From Nymphaea colorata (taxonomy: Eukaryota; Streptophyta; Magnoliopsida; Nymphaeales; Nymphaeaceae), in contig NC_045144.1 of assembly GCF_008831285.2 (NCBI RefSeq), positions 21,841,716 through 21,905,715 of the forward strand: DNA of 64,000 nt. Direction: 5' to 3'. Every line of letters starts with the position of its first letter. Positions within the stretch are counted from its first letter, which is position 1. A program made the translations under genes and the position numbers. Below are positions 1 to 12,250 of the stretch, one piece after another. The notes below the pieces were generated by a model. The model saw nothing but the letters and a program-made list of their open reading frames with translations. It did no database searches and was not told the origin of the DNA.

Positions 1-203
1 TTTACATCTGGTAGAAGATTCTTCTTGATCAAGAATTGCAATCCCTTGTCACTTATATGTCCCAGCCTCCTGTACTACAACTCAATAGATTTCTCATCTT
101 GTGTCACATGCACCATCTCTTTAGAAATCGATGCTTGTATAATATAAAGATTATTGTTGTATTTCTTGCCTCGGGCAATAATCAAGTAACCTCTGGTAAA
201 CTT

Positions 204-1153
204 CTACTGGCCATCACCAAAAGTGTTGTGATACCCTTCTTCATCGAGCCTTCCTGCAGAGATAAGGTTCAGATGCATGTCAGGTGCATGCCTCACATCT
301 GTCAGCTTCAATAGAGCTCCATTCGCATTCTTCAAAATGACGTCGTCTTTGCCTACAACATTAGACAAAGAACCATTACCCATTCTCAAAGTACCAAAAT
401 CACCAGAAATATATGAAGAGAAAAAATCCTTATGGGAAGTAACATGAAGAGCTGAACCACTATCAACAAGCCAACAAGTATCGTCTCTAGCAACATTAAC
501 CATGTTAGCATCACAAACAATAAACATTTCATGTTGTGCAGCAGCTGCGACATTGTCATCTCGGTCATTTTTCTTCTCCTGTTTCTCCCTAATTTTATTC
601 TCCTTCTTCAGCTGGAAGCAGTACTTCATTATGTGTCCTTTCTTTCCACAGTGATGGCATTCCAAATTCTTATATCTGGATCTAGACTTGCTTTTGTTTT
701 TATCTCTGCCCTATCACTTTTGAATTTACTCCTCCTCCTGTTCTTTGTGAAAAGAACCTTTGTCTGAGAAGAGCAGACCTGAAATTTTTTTCTCATCTCC
801 TCATTGAGAATACCTGACTTAATAGTCTCTAAAGAAACAACCACATTAGCTGCAGAATTAGTAAGCGAGACTCTAAATGTCTCCCACGAATCAGGCAAAG
901 TAGCAAGCAATAATAATCCCAAAATCTCATTTTCAAATTGAACTCCCATACTGGATAACTGACTGGTGATCCCCTGAAAAACATTTAGAAAATCTGACAT
1001 TGAACTGCCCTCCCTGAATCTCAAATTCATCAATCTTTTCAGAAGAAATAATTTACTACATCCTGTCTTGGAGGCATAAAGATTTTCTAATTTTACCCAC
1101 AAACTACATGCATGATTTTCATCTTGGATATGGTTGTAAACATTTTCATCCAC
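204..1153 (-). pseudogene. copia gag - zinc knuckle - protease fragment of E1' (frameshifted)
   Basis: The 1153-629 frame encodes a copia gag segment (LWVKLENLYASKTG, followed by an LPDSWETF motif). The overlapping 665-204 frame carries a CX2CX4HX4C zinc knuckle (CHHCGKKGHIMKYC) and then the aspartic protease active site in the context WLVDSGSALHVTS. The two frames are offset, so a frameshift near 700 separates gag from knuckle and protease. The basic linker just before the knuckle reads in the knuckle frame. No clear gag start is visible upstream of 1153. In an intact element this polyprotein would assemble the virus-like particle and mature it. The same pair of frames recurs at 23015-23963, where an extra single-base loss shortens the gag frame. 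Confidence 0.85.
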
Positions 1154-1363
1154 AAATTGTCGAATGAAACCACAAACATGTTCATGTTCAAATTCTCATT
1201 CCTCATCAGACTTGGAATTGGGCTATTCTTTGGAAAAAACTAGGAGGTGCATAGCGTTCACATATAAGAGATCTTTTATTTTATTTTTTCATAGACTATA
1301 ATTAGTCTCATTTAGGCTAATCATATGACTAGTACCAAAATCAATTTTGTTATCCACCATGTT

Positions 1364-1376
1364 GACTCTAATACCA
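1364..1376 (-). other. primer binding site of E1'
   Basis: Read on the minus strand this is TGGTATTAGAGTC, close to the TGGTATCAGAGC complement of initiator-Met tRNA used by most plant copia elements. It lies three bases inside the 5' LTR, where minus-strand priming would start. The identical site in E1 is at 24173-24185. Confidence 0.75.
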
Positions 1377-1379
1377 CTT

Positions 1380-1975
1380 TGTTGGGATAAAATGGATTGG
1401 ACACGAATCTACTAAAATAATTCAACAACAAACTATAGCCCAATAGATCATGCAATAAGCAACGAATTAATGACCAAACACTCCAACCAAACTAATCACA
1501 ATCACAAACTGCACGAGAAATTTTTACGTGAAAAAACCCCTCAAAACAATGAGGGTAAAAAACTACAGGGTACTACGTCCCAAAAACAATCCACTATAAT
1601 TAATGATAAAAGTTATCCCACGATGGGCTACACAAAGCCAACCCTCAAACAATAATATATCATCAAAACAATATGAGATAAACAAAGAGAATATCACTGA
1701 TAAAATGAAGAAATCGTGGATTGGGAGGAGATGCGTCTGGCTTCCTCCTCGATATCAAAACTTGCTCAAGCCAAGTGCTCGCAGCCTTCTCTTCCTTGCC
1801 TTCCTCTTCCACTTTGTTTTTCCCCTTTCTTTTTCCTAAAAAGAAAACATAAAGAGAGAGAGACGTAAGAGAGACTGGGGGCACCATCGAGTGCCCTCCC
1901 TTTCCTTTCGCCCGTCACTTAAGTGACGGGTTGGATCGGGTCGGGTCCTCTCTTGAGGCTGGACCCAACCCAACA
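1380..1975 (-). repeat. 5' LTR of E1' (596 bp)
   Basis: It begins TGTTGGGATA and ends CCCAACA, the usual TG...CA form. It is nearly identical to 24189-24783 and clearly more diverged from the 3' LTR at 18793-19394. That pattern fits E1' and the 5' end of E1 being copies of one another made after insertion. Confidence 0.92.
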
Positions 1976-2599
1976 ATCAATACATAATTAGACAATTTGT
2001 TTAGGTTGGTGCGAGCAATTGTTGATGTCAGCCACACCAAACTCCCCCACAAGTTGGCTTGGTGGCATGCACAAAAAATTTCCTCCTGTCATCATTTCTT
2101 AGCTAATTTGGCTTTTGCTCTTGATTTTTATATCTTATCTCTTCTTTCAGGCTTCAATTTGTGGCAAGAGGCCATTGAGGGGGCCACTCGGCAACAGTAA
2201 CTAAATGTTATGTTTCTATCAATCTATCACAACAAAAATGGCTATCATGTCTAAAAAGCTAAAGACCGTGAGTAATACTTATTCTGAAGGTAATGTCAAT
2301 CCGTCAGTGTATATGATGTCACTGAAGGCTCCGCTGATGGTTAGTCTGAAGGTTCCACTGACTATTAGTCTAAGCCACCAGTATGAGTCAATTTATACTA
2401 ATGGGCGTGCTTGATAATGTATTTCATTAGTTTTTCAGTATACACAGCTACTGACGAACATTTTGGTATGTATATTGCGTTGGTTAAACGAATGGTTTTG
2501 CCCATCCATCAGTACTGACAGAAGTTGTCCTCAAAGTGAGCATGCTTACGGTTGACCTTTGTCTTTTATGTAAGTGGCCTGGTAGTTACCAACTTTCTT

Positions 2600-2600
2600 T

Positions 2601-2658
<58 letters not shown>
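2600..2658. repeat. (CT)n-(TA)n microsatellite
   Basis: A CT run of about 12 units passes directly into a TA run of about 17 units. The same compound repeat is shorter in unit B (about 25408-25460) and much expanded in unit C (42062-42222), so it is a length-variable marker among the units. Confidence 0.95.
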
Positions 2659-2663
<5 letters not shown>

Positions 2664-3409
2664 TATCTCTCCTCAATATTTGATAATAACCTTAATCATC
2701 TTGAAGTACTTGTGAGTAGCAAGGAAATATATGCAGATAACCAATTGCTGGGGACTAAAATTTCCATGGTCATGTGGGCCATGAAAGCTCTACATGCATG
2801 CATTTATAGAGTTGTGATATATATGTCTGTGGAATGATGCTATGAAGTTTCTCAACTTCCCACCATGCATGGATTTATAAAGAAAGGTAGGAGGCCTTTA
2901 TTCAATTGGCGGGAGTGGCCAAGGGTAGCCGCCTGCAAGTGGGGAGAGCGAGTCCATTCTTGTGGTGGCTGAGCATAAATTATTTGGGAGGAGAAAAGTT
3001 AGCTAAAAGATCACGAGCCTGCAGCTGTGGGTTTCTCGGCCCAATTGTTACTCATTTCATCACAATAACATTTTATTATACATAGGTAGTAAACTATGGA
3101 ACCAAGTTGCAGCTCCATAGGATCTATCCGGCATGGAAGCTAAATTTCTTTGAAATGACAAACATAAATTATGAATTAGAATATAAATGGTTGAAGAGGG
3201 TATATTGTTTATTTATGCAAGTGGATGAGGAGATGATGGATGAAGATGTGTTAAAAGATAACAAGGACAATGAAGAGGTGCCGAAAGATAATGACTTGTT
3301 AGAAGTATGCAAATAACAATGAGAAAATGAGCGCGCGAGAGAGGGATAGAGAGTTGAAAGAAGAAAACAATGTTGGGTCAATAATTATAATAAGAGTCAC
3401 CTACCAACC

Positions 3410-3415
3410 TATATA

Positions 3416-3451
<36 letters not shown>

Positions 3452-3478
3452 AAACAAGTATATATATATATATATATA
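3410..3478. repeat. interrupted (TA)n microsatellite
   Basis: Three TA runs are separated by a single C and by AAAACAAG. Unit B carries it at about 26212-26274. The runs create spurious Tyr-Ile open frames on both strands. Confidence 0.93.
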
Positions 3479-4277
3479 ACAAGTAGGAATTTCTTTTTTC
3501 TTTCTTGATGCATTGGTGCTGCTTGTACACTGCGTTATCAAAATTGAATTGGGAGGTGATTTTTTTCAACCTATTCTCAATTTTGCATTTTCTTTGAAGA
3601 ACTTTCTAACATTAGTACATATGTCTAACTGTTTTGTGTACATCAAAATTGCCCCACAAATGAATGCAAGGCTCCTATCTTAGGGCCGTAATACGTACAT
3701 GTCTTTTTCTTCTGCCCCAAGACCAAGTCAAGATCCTGACTGATCAATTCAATTCACGACAGTCGACATCAAAATCAAGTGATTGTTATTTAGAGGTTAT
3801 CTGTTACAGTACATGCCCTGGCCCATTTCGATAGAGAAAGAAACCAACAAAAAAAAAAATCGAAATTTTCATGAGATTTTCTGCAATTATTTGCAAGTGA
3901 AATTTGTCTTTTTTGGAGGATCCATACAAAAAACTCAATGCGAATTTCGGGTTTGATCTCTTCCAGAGCTTCACTAATCCTTCAATGAGAGCCGGATGAA
4001 AATTTATAATTCATGTTGGAGTAAATAAGTAAAGGTGTACCACCTTGCATATGCGTGAAGATGACTTAATATATATTTGATCATCTAAATCACGGTGCCA
4101 GAACTCCTATGCTACTAGTTGTTTTGGTTCTTATTAAGGCACATATGCATGAACTGAAAACTTAATCAGATTAATTCTTCTTGAACGGAACTGAACCTAC
4201 ATAGATGTGAACTGAGGTCTGATATCTTTGGCTGTTATCTAATTTGAACTAGTATTGTTTCAGTAGAGTTTATTTCA

Positions 4278-4356
4278 AATATATATATATATATATATAT
4301 ATTTTATATTTATTTATTTATATATATATTTATATATATTTATATATATTTATATA
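4278..4356. repeat. TA-rich low-complexity block
   Basis: A TA dinucleotide run is followed by repeats of TTTATATATA. The unit B counterpart is about 27072-27144. Confidence 0.9.
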
Positions 4357-4629
4357 GTTGACACAGTACAGTTTATTTCATAAAAACTTACATATTGGCC
4401 TTTAGCTTAGGAGGTCATCTTGAATGCCTATAGGTTGAAGAAGCAGCACAGGTATACATGAAGAGCTTTGACAGTTAACCAGTCCTACAAAGGTTGCAAA
4501 GCAAGACAAGTTTTTTGTAAAAGGAAAAAAAGAAGAGTGAAACTGCACGACCTGAAGGCAAAATAGATTCTATCTGGGGATGCTGCTGGTTCAAGTAAAT
4601 ACTACGTTATTTATTTATATTTATATTTA

Positions 4630-4700
4630 TTGTGTGTGTGTGTGTGTGTTTGTGCGGGTGGGTGGGTGTGTGTTGGGGCAGGGGGGGGCGGGGGCGTAAA
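4630..4700. repeat. (GT)n and G-rich tract
   Basis: A TG dinucleotide run is followed by GGGTGGGTGGGTG and a run of eight G. The unit B counterpart is about 27417-27482. The G-runs could form a G-quadruplex, but nothing else suggests a role. Confidence 0.85.
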
Positions 4701-5042
4701 TGGCAGACCACTTACGTAAAAGACAAAAACTCCCTAAAATTAATTGTGAAAACAATTGTTTTAATATAACCTTTTAGATATATGACAGCCATATATTAAG
4801 TTAGTCATTTTTTTTTACTTTAATAATGTTGTTTATAATAAAAAATGAATGGCTTTCATACATCAAAAATTTAATTGTAGAAAAATTAATTTTTTATAAG
4901 GATAACTGGAGCTTAAACACAATTTATATTAAGTTAGTGTATATAAATATACTAAGTGGTTCACATGTTGTTTAAAATACTTTCTAACAAAAATTTGAGG
5001 GATCTAGGTTTTGTCCCTTTCCTTAAGTAGTTTGGTATTTAC

Positions 5043-5043
5043 C

Positions 5044-5091
<48 letters not shown>

Positions 5092-5109
5092 TGTGTGTGT
5101 GTGTGTGGG
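5043..5109. repeat. (GT)n microsatellite
   Basis: About 30 TG/GT units interrupted by TATGTGC. The unit B counterpart at about 27831-27889 is shorter. It creates a Cys-Val repeat frame that is not a gene. Confidence 0.95.
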
Positions 5110-5624
5110 TATGTTGGTAGATCTCAAACAACTAGGCCAGGAACAAAACCAGACCACTCAAAATCTATTGTTCAAGCATTTTTTTTTGTATAATCCAATT
5201 GTATAAATATCATCTTAGGACTGTCTTGATGAGAATCATACACTAAATCGGTTTTCAGTTTAACATGTTTCTATTGCTATAAAAAAATGAACTTCTCGAC
5301 TGATTTCAAATCGTATAAAAATCAGTGATTTCCTTACAAACAACTTTAACTATGTCATATTGCATGTTCGTTTAAACTATTTTCTTATAAGAATTTAAGA
5401 GATTTGGTTTTGTCTTATGTGATTTGAGATATACCAAATTATATATATATACAGAGACAGGAAAATTGATCAGTGTTCTGGCTATATAGAGTCACTCAGC
5501 TCATTCTCGAGAACCATCTCATCCATTGTAATGAAAGGTTCAACAGATATTTTCATTTGGTTCAGACTTTTTTCTCTTCATTTTCCTCTCAACAGTCCAT
5601 CATGATCATATCGGTGCTTGAAAA

Positions 5625-6300
5625 ATAATGTATAGACCATTATGTCTTTTTTAATCTAAAACGGAAAATACGACATACACTATTGGGGACAAATTTTTTG
5701 GTCCACTCATAATGTTGTTTTCAATGGTGCACTTCATTCTTTGTGCGAAAAGACCATTTGAAATTATATGTATTTCATGTAAAAGAAGTCATGTTCTACC
5801 AGGTCAAAGAAGCCATGAGGTCGGAATCCAAGAGGACTTGAAGCCAATGATACCAAAAGCCAAAGACTAAGATGTCAATTTCCTTGTTGCTTGCAATTTA
5901 ATGAATAGAATATGATATGCATATATCAGTTAGAAATATCACTTTCTATATTATCTGGCATTAGGTTTACCTCATCCAATCTTATTAGACCTAAGAGATA
6001 AAAAGCTAGTGGTTTAAATTTAGTCAAATTAGTTGAAGAAAAATCATTGTCTACTAAATGCCGAATCGCCACTCCATGTGAGAAAATGCCATTAATTGTA
6101 TCCCTTCGCCGTACAAATTGTATCTCCTAGTATTACAGAAAAGGCCATGGGTTCCAAATCCAAGAAGATTTGTAGCAAATGAAATGACACCAAAATAAGC
6201 AGGAGACTGGGATGTCACCAACGTTCCACAATGCCACTTGCAATTTATTGGATAGAAAATCGTTTTCATCAGCTAGAAAGATCATTTTCTATATTACAGA
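5625..6300. repeat. dispersed repeat R1, copy 1 in unit A
   Basis: About 670 bp that align in order with 11535-12250 of the same unit. Shared landmarks include GCCAATGATACCAAAA, TTGCTTGCAATTTAATGAAT, TATCCCTTCGCC and AATTGTATCTCCTA. The copies are strongly diverged by substitutions and small indels. There is no open frame, terminal repeat or target duplication that I can see, so the class (old non-autonomous transposon or ancient local duplication) is undecided. Unit B has it at about 28405-29075. Confidence 0.75.
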
Positions 6301-6413
6301 GCTGGCTTGAGGTATAAACCCCACCCGTGCATGTTTTTTAAATTTAGTCATCTCAATAAAATATCTACTTGAATAAGAACCTTGAAACCATTAACTTATT
6401 TCTACTGTCGTGT

Positions 6414-6534
6414 CAATTATCAAAGGTGTCGACACGTATGTTGTTGTTGTGAGCAAGAAGTACCACAGTTTGTTAATCAAGGTTTACACTTTCTTATATA
6501 TTGCACCAATTTATAGTGCAAGAAAGCAAGTAGA
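6414..6534 (+). repeat. inverted dispersed repeat R2, left arm (unit A)
   Basis: This 120-bp segment matches the reverse complement of 14683-14811. It shares ACGTATGTTGTTGTTGTGAG, CAAG, TTTGTTAAT and GTGCAAGAAAGCAAGT. The arms are about 8.2 kb apart and diverged, so they look like two old insertions of one element in opposite orientation. The unit B counterpart is about 29185-29310. Confidence 0.75.
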
Positions 6535-6539
6535 TAAAA

Positions 6540-9500
6540 GAACACCTCAAGCTGTAAAAGATATAGAATCACATATATACCTTACAATGTGAAGTTATTG
6601 AGAAACATGCAAAACTATTGATAGAGGCATTTGCAATTTTGCATGATGCGTGGAAACCTTGCTCGATTCATGTAAAACTTGCCCAATGTATGCAACCACT
6701 AGTCTTGCCAGATGCAAGCAAATCGTCACTTTCGCATGCAGTACAAGAAATAAATCCCATTCTCTTCCAAACCAAAAACAACACATTCAATACTACTTTG
6801 ATGAACAGATATATGACCCAATAACAACAAGAGACAAAATCAAATAAGAGCAGCTAAGAAAAGATGGCTCCAAAAGGCACCTACCTTTCTTCTCTATTTA
6901 TTCTTCTTTCTTCCTTCTCTCCTTTTCTTCCTCTTGATGCACCTACATGCACACGAAACTTGCTGCATTATTCTTTTCTTCACTTTCACCGTGACCCTCC
7001 TACCACCACAAGGGTTGTTATCTTCTTCTTCTTCTTCTTTTTTTCTTCTCCCCTTCTTCCTCCGATGGTCTTTTCTCTCTCTCTCTCTCTCTACACACCC
7101 ACCAAATCCGTTGAGTGGAAAATTAAATTTGGTTTTAGAAAGAAAAATCAGGTTAGGTTTTAAACGAGAGTGAGAAACATATGCTTTTTCAGTTTTATAC
7201 GGTATCCTGCTAAAAGGCTGCTGGGGGAAGAACCCCCTCTTTATTCAACAAAAAAGGAGATAAATGTACCCCAAAAAAATTTAGATCTCCATAAAAAATG
7301 GGAGATGATACATGTGAAAAGGAGCTAACCAAAGGGATACCGTTGCCTATCCCATTCAATGGTACTGAGGTCAGGCCCATTGGGGCTGTTTGGCACCCAT
7401 TGGGGATTCTGTTCTAAAATTTGGGGTAGATTCATAAAACATAGTATTCCATGGTTTCATGAATTTACCGCAAATTTTGAAGCAGTTTTGCTGAACAGCA
7501 ACAATAGAATGTGTTATGTCCTGTCCATCCTTATATCGTCCAATGTATCCATTTCACATGAGATGTGAGTAGGCTGTTAGGCTACCAGTCTAGCATGTTC
7601 TTTCTGCTAGGGCTTTAGCCAAAATGGAGTTACACTTCGTATTGGTAACTCGATTGCAAGATTATCTCCAGGTTATAAGTGTTTTGTTTTTGGGGTCAGC
7701 CGGTGGTTGGAATGGTGCTAGAGGTTGGACCCTTGGGGAGCTATATATTGCCTGGCAAGGGTAGTTGCCTACACCAGCCGCACAATTTTACACAATCATT
7801 CCTTATTTTCATGTGGAAGTCGTTAATTCTTCGTTTAGTGGTCCTTAAGGTATGAGAATCTTAGTAGTGTCCCTCCCCCAAAACTTTTAACTCTGCCATT
7901 GAGGCTGAATATCTGAAAAGGGCCGTGGAAATCTCGAAAAGAAGTCGTGAGAAGAGACAGAGAAAACAATGAAAAATGAAGAGTATCACACATATGGGGT
8001 ATTTACACCCTTTTACTAATATTTTTTAAATCAACCCACCTTATTACATAAATTTTCAGAAGATGGGTTATAATTTTACTACTTTTATTTCTTACCGTCA
8101 CTTTTTGTGAGCTTTGGTGATGAAATGCCTTATCATAAACCTATGAAAGAACATAATTTATACTGTTGAATTTTACCTCTTATAAATGCGGTGTCAACTC
8201 GACTTTGAAAATGTGGTTCCTGAAATTTCTGCTTTTCCATGAATTTATTTTTCAATAAGAGTAGAATAGTCATTTCAAGTATATTGGGGCACTTGCTTTC
8301 CAGTATCTCAATATTTGACTTATTTGGAATCAACTGAACCATCGATTTCAAAGAGATCATTTGATCATTCAGATTAAATTGAAAATATAATTAAACATAA
8401 AGCATATTTATTTCATTGCACATGAAAGACGTAAATACTGGTTCTTGATAACAACAACAACAACAACCAGGAAATCCACCCCTGGGTGCATGCTCCTCCA
8501 GCAGAGGATAAGCAAAACCAGACCTGTCATGTATCCGACTCTAGTTCCATGCCTCAGGTCCCACCTTCGTGCTTCAGTGCAGACCATGAAACCTCATCTG
8601 TTATTTCACCCATGGGACCCCAACCCTAAGCTCAGCTCAAAACGGACTTCTAAACTGGTACTCAAATTCAAATCTCAACCCTAGACCCAAGACAGACTTT
8701 TATATCTATTCCCAAGTCTGATTCACGACCACTCGATCCAAACGGATTACTAGGCTCATATCTGAGTCTAAATGCAAGATTTAAATCCAAAATCTAAATT
8801 TTGACCAAGATTCAAATTTAAATCCAAGTTCTAGAGCAGATCATGGAACAGTTGTAATGGTGTTCCATGAATGTGCCTCATTTTTTGACGCAGTTTCATC
8901 AGACAATAACAAAATGTTCTTGTTGTCAAACACCCTCTAAAGAGTTCATATTGTTCTAATGGTTGGACTTGTGTGAGTGGTTCTGTACATGAACCCATAC
9001 TTGTCTAATTAATGGTGCGCCCTCAATATTCTTCTACTTAGTTTGATGGATTTAAAATTTGTTGAAGAGTTTTGAAATTGACTTATAGTGTATTAATGAC
9101 CCCAGAAAAGAATTTCTGGCTAGCCGCTATTTCATTGCAATTACCTCACCAGGACAAATGAAGTAAGCGCTAGCTTAGGGCTCCGGGCGCCGATACTTCT
9201 TTCGATGGCGATTTGACTAGTGTAGTGCCAGAGAAGTACCCAACAATAGTGCTATGTAGTGTAGCACCCTTCAAAACACGAAACAAAGAAATGGTGCTCA
9301 TGATTTTATTGCCCTGCAAATCGTGCCAGTGACTGGCGTGAGTTTTGGTGGTCTCTACCGGTGTAGCCTGCTGGATAAACGTGATTGTTTTGCTTACATT
9401 TATATTGCCTATACAAGACTCAGAATGTCCTCATCATCAGCTGGTAAGACCCCAAATATCAAATACCACTAGGAAACAACCACAAATCTATACTCTCTAC

Positions 9501-10927
9501 ATCGAGCAACTTGCGGTGTCGTTGCCTGGTCGACATCAAGAGCATACGCACAGGGTGACATGATCTACTCTTGGTGGGCTGATGGTTTTGGAAGGAAAGA
9601 GAAGTGAAGGAAGAACAGAGATCAGTGAGACATACTTTTACTGTCATCTAGTTTACGTGCAAAAGTCAGAGAGAACAGCAAGAAAACGGCAAGAAAGAGG
9701 ATAGGGAAATTAGCTTCATTGCGGATGCTAACTGATGGAGAAATACTCACAGGATGGGTGCAGCATAGCATCTCGCACATTATCTGTTTATAGGGGTGAC
9801 ATGAGACTCAGAAAGATCTATCTAAATGTCCATCTAGAGAGGATGGGGTTTGAGATTTGTAATACTGAAGCTCGCCTCTTTAAGTATCCCCGACTCTGCT
9901 GGTCAACCCCAACTCGTTCTTATTAATTAGTTTCTGGCTTTGATTCTTGATTAATTCCATGCTTAATTGGAGAGCTTATCTTAATCCTCAATCTGTCTTC
10001 TTATCAATTGTTATTTCTTTACTCCTACTTACTCTGTGCCAGTTCTTATCCTACTTGCTTCAATTGAAAAAGAAAAAATCAGCCTCACCAGTAAGACGTT
10101 CACATGGAACAGATCTTCCACAGTGGAAAAAAGAAGAAAAAAAAACCTACTATTACCATCCTTCAAGGAAAGGTTTGGACATCACCAATTTTCTTGGGTG
10201 AAGGACCTTCCTCTCCTCCTGAAATGGTCGTCCAATCTTCTTCACTCTGGGATCCTTGGGCTATATTTCTTAGATGAAAATACCAGCTCAATGTTGCTGA
10301 TCTTTGTCTTCATTTAACTTTCCCACAACTCTTTTCATTTGTAAAAAGGGATATAACAACCTGCTCTATTCTTACACCGAAATGGTTTGGCAGATCACAA
10401 TTCACCTACTAACAGCTTCAGTTTCAATTCAGAAAGGTGAGGAATGTTGACAACCATTCATTTAGCTGACTCCCTCATAGGTCCCTTAGGATTCATTGCA
10501 ATCTTAAAATGTGAGACTAAACTTTTTAATGTGTTGTGTCACGTAAGCAACATGAATGTTGGGTTATATCATCGATCCATTCTAACAGATGGTGTAAAAG
10601 ACCCTTCGGGCATAATCTGCTGTTGTTTTTAGTTATTGGTATTCCTCCTTTTCTCGAGAGTAAAATTTTCATTTGGGTTTTTTTTTTTTTTACCCTTTTA
10701 CGCATTTGTCCTGTCAGGGAAGGCCTTTTTTTTTTGGTCCCACTCATTGAGTTGAGTCCCACAATCAATTTTATCTGCATTCAGCTTTTGGGTTTTGTTT
10801 CAACTAAAAAAAAGCAAACAAGAAGAATTACCTCGGCTTTAGATCGCCCGATTTATATCAATCTTTGCGAGCATGCACACTTTGTGCAAAATTAATACTG
10901 GAGATCCATATAATTAACGAGATCAAT
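6540..10927. other. non-coding stretch of unit A
   Basis: Nothing here can be supported as a gene. It contains a pyrimidine-rich CTT/CT tract (about 6885-7092) and a small GGGGGAAGAACCCCC palindrome near 7208. It also has a stretch around 8640-8840 rich in repeated CAAATCT/AAATCCAA words, which resembles decayed transposon sequence. Short open frames have no domain, no signal and no splice context. Confidence 0.55.
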
Positions 10928-11160
10928 CACTGCAAGAAAAAGGACAGTTCAGTAGCATGAAAAAAGTGCCGTCACTAAGAAAACTGTTTTTAGCGATGGT
11001 TTTATCGTTGCTGAAGACTTAGAAAATTGTAGTTAAAAGTCTTTAGGCATGGTTTCAATCCTTTGCCACAGATGTTATAAACTGTGCCAGAAACAACTCA
11101 GACTAAAAACTTGTAGCTACCGCTGTTACTTTTTAGCAACAATTTTTTTAGTATGTAGTG
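10928..11160. mobile_element. CACTA-like MITE in unit A (233 bp)
   Basis: It starts CACTGCAAGAAAAA and ends AAAAAAATTG-like sequence plus TAGTATGTAGTG in inverted sense, so both ends read CACT(A/G)CA inward. Just inside the left end are CCGTCACTAAG and TTTTTAGCGATGG, the TAGCGA-type subterminal words typical of plant CACTA (EnSpm) elements. The flanking triplets are AAT and AGT, an imperfect 3-bp target duplication. It has no transposase, so it would have moved only with help from an autonomous relative. The right end is only loosely similar to the left. Confidence 0.6.
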
Positions 11161-11162
11161 AG

Positions 11163-11163
11163 T

Positions 11164-11222
<59 letters not shown>

Positions 11223-11230
11223 ATATATAT
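11163..11230. repeat. (TA)n microsatellite next to the MITE
   Basis: A TA run broken by TG dinucleotides, directly right of the MITE end. Unit B counterpart 33912-33980. Confidence 0.93.
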
Positions 11231-11534
11231 TGTCAGAGAGAATGAGAATTGCTGATAACACAAAAATAATGATCATACAATTACAATTTTGAAATGATAA
11301 CATCCTATTGATTACATTTTGTACATGATTAAAAAAAAACCCCTTCCAATCTAACAATATCACAAACTCACCAACTCAGGATTGAGAACTCAAAAGGATT
11401 GTCGAATAGTGTCGGTAAAACTATTATGGACTAGCTTCTAAAACGTAGAATAAGTTTAGTAGAAGTGCTGCTGAGGAGTATTGACAGGACTCCAGTGCGC
11501 AAAAAGCATATCTGTGATGATCAGCGCCAGAAAA

Positions 11535-12250
11535 ATAATGTCTTGATTATTATGCCTTTTAGCATTCTTAAAAGGAAAATATGACACAGACACTAATGCA
11601 TGGGGAAAAATCTTTTGGTCCACAGATAATGTTGTTTTCATATTTGGTGAACACCATTCGATGTGAAAAAAGGCCATATAAAATTATATATTTTCCCTTG
11701 AAAAGGAATTCATGTCCCACCATGTGAAAGAAGTCAGGAGGTCCTAGAGGTCCTAATCCATGAAGACTTGGAGCCAATGATACCAAAACCCAAAGACCGC
11801 GATGTCAACCTCCCTGTTGCTTGCAATTTAATGAATTAAGATATTGGTTCGAAATATCACTTTCTATATATTATATGACATTAGATCTGGGCCCCATCTG
11901 AATCAATTCACAGCTCCATCTTATTAGACCTAAAACATAAAAAAGCTAGTGGCTGAAATTTTGTCAAGTTCTTTGGAGGAGAATAAGTTTCTACCGAAAA
12001 TGTTATTTTCAATGGGAATCGACATTCCACGTGGGAGAAGGCCGTGAAATTATATATGGATATCCCTTCGCCAGAAAATTGTATCTCCTATTGTGACAAA
12101 ATAGGCCCACTAGGTCCAAAAGCTGGAGATTGGGTTGTCACGAAGCTGGAGATTGGGTTGTCACGTACGGTCCTTGTCACTTGCAATTTACTGGACAGGA
12201 AATCATTTTTATCGGTTAGAAACATCAGTTTCAATATTATATAACTGCCT
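11535..12250. repeat. dispersed repeat R1, copy 2 in unit A
   Basis: Diverged second copy of the 5625-6300 repeat, same orientation, about 5.9 kb downstream. It contains a perfect 23-bp tandem doubling (unit AAGCTGGAGATTGGGTTGTC plus ACG, about 12119-12164) that copy 1 lacks. Unit B counterpart about 34285-34995. Confidence 0.75.

Larger units (their letters stand above)
1..1975 (-). mobile_element. E1': 5' half of a Tork-like Ty1/copia element, cut by the window edge
   Basis: This is the leader, gag and protease half of a minus-strand copia retrotransposon. The part encoding integrase and reverse transcriptase would lie left of base 1. Bases 1-1975 match 22812-24783 almost base for base, differing mainly by homopolymer length. 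In element order it shows a 5' LTR (1380-1975), a tRNA-type primer site, gag and a zinc knuckle with protease. The five bases after the LTR (1976-1980, ATCAA) equal the target duplication found on both sides of E1, so E1' occupies the same site in the tandem unit. It is non-functional as seen because of frameshifts. Confidence 0.9.
1981..5620. other. non-coding stretch of unit A with microsatellites
   Basis: No supportable gene. Open frames here are short and lack recognisable domains. The stretch holds CT/TA, TA, TA-rich and GT simple repeats, annotated separately. Bases 2240-2530 have repeated short motifs of the type CACTGA and GTCAGT, reminiscent of the subterminal repeats of DNA transposons, but no termini were found. 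Confidence 0.6.

Noticed and set aside
36-314. 92-residue plus-strand frame found three times (36, 22037, 22847)
   Set aside because: It is the antisense shadow of copia protease/integrase coding sequence, repeated because the element segment is repeated.
3107-3316. 69-residue frame with an acidic C-terminus, identical in unit B (25909-26118)
   Set aside because: No domain, signal or promoter seen. Identity follows from the recent duplication and is not evidence of constraint.
5011-5193. 60-residue frame with Cys-Val repeats
   Set aside because: It is a translated GT microsatellite. The length and frame change in unit B.
6864-7173. Overlapping frames starting MAPKGTYLSS and MMHLHAHETC, hydrophobic
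   Set aside because: Driven by a CTT/CT-rich tract. In unit B the frames are rearranged by one-base losses, so there is no sign of constraint.
11049-11363. Frames rich in Tyr-Ile on both strands (also 3378-3569, 33798-34061, 42023-42368)
   Set aside because: These are TA microsatellites read as protein.
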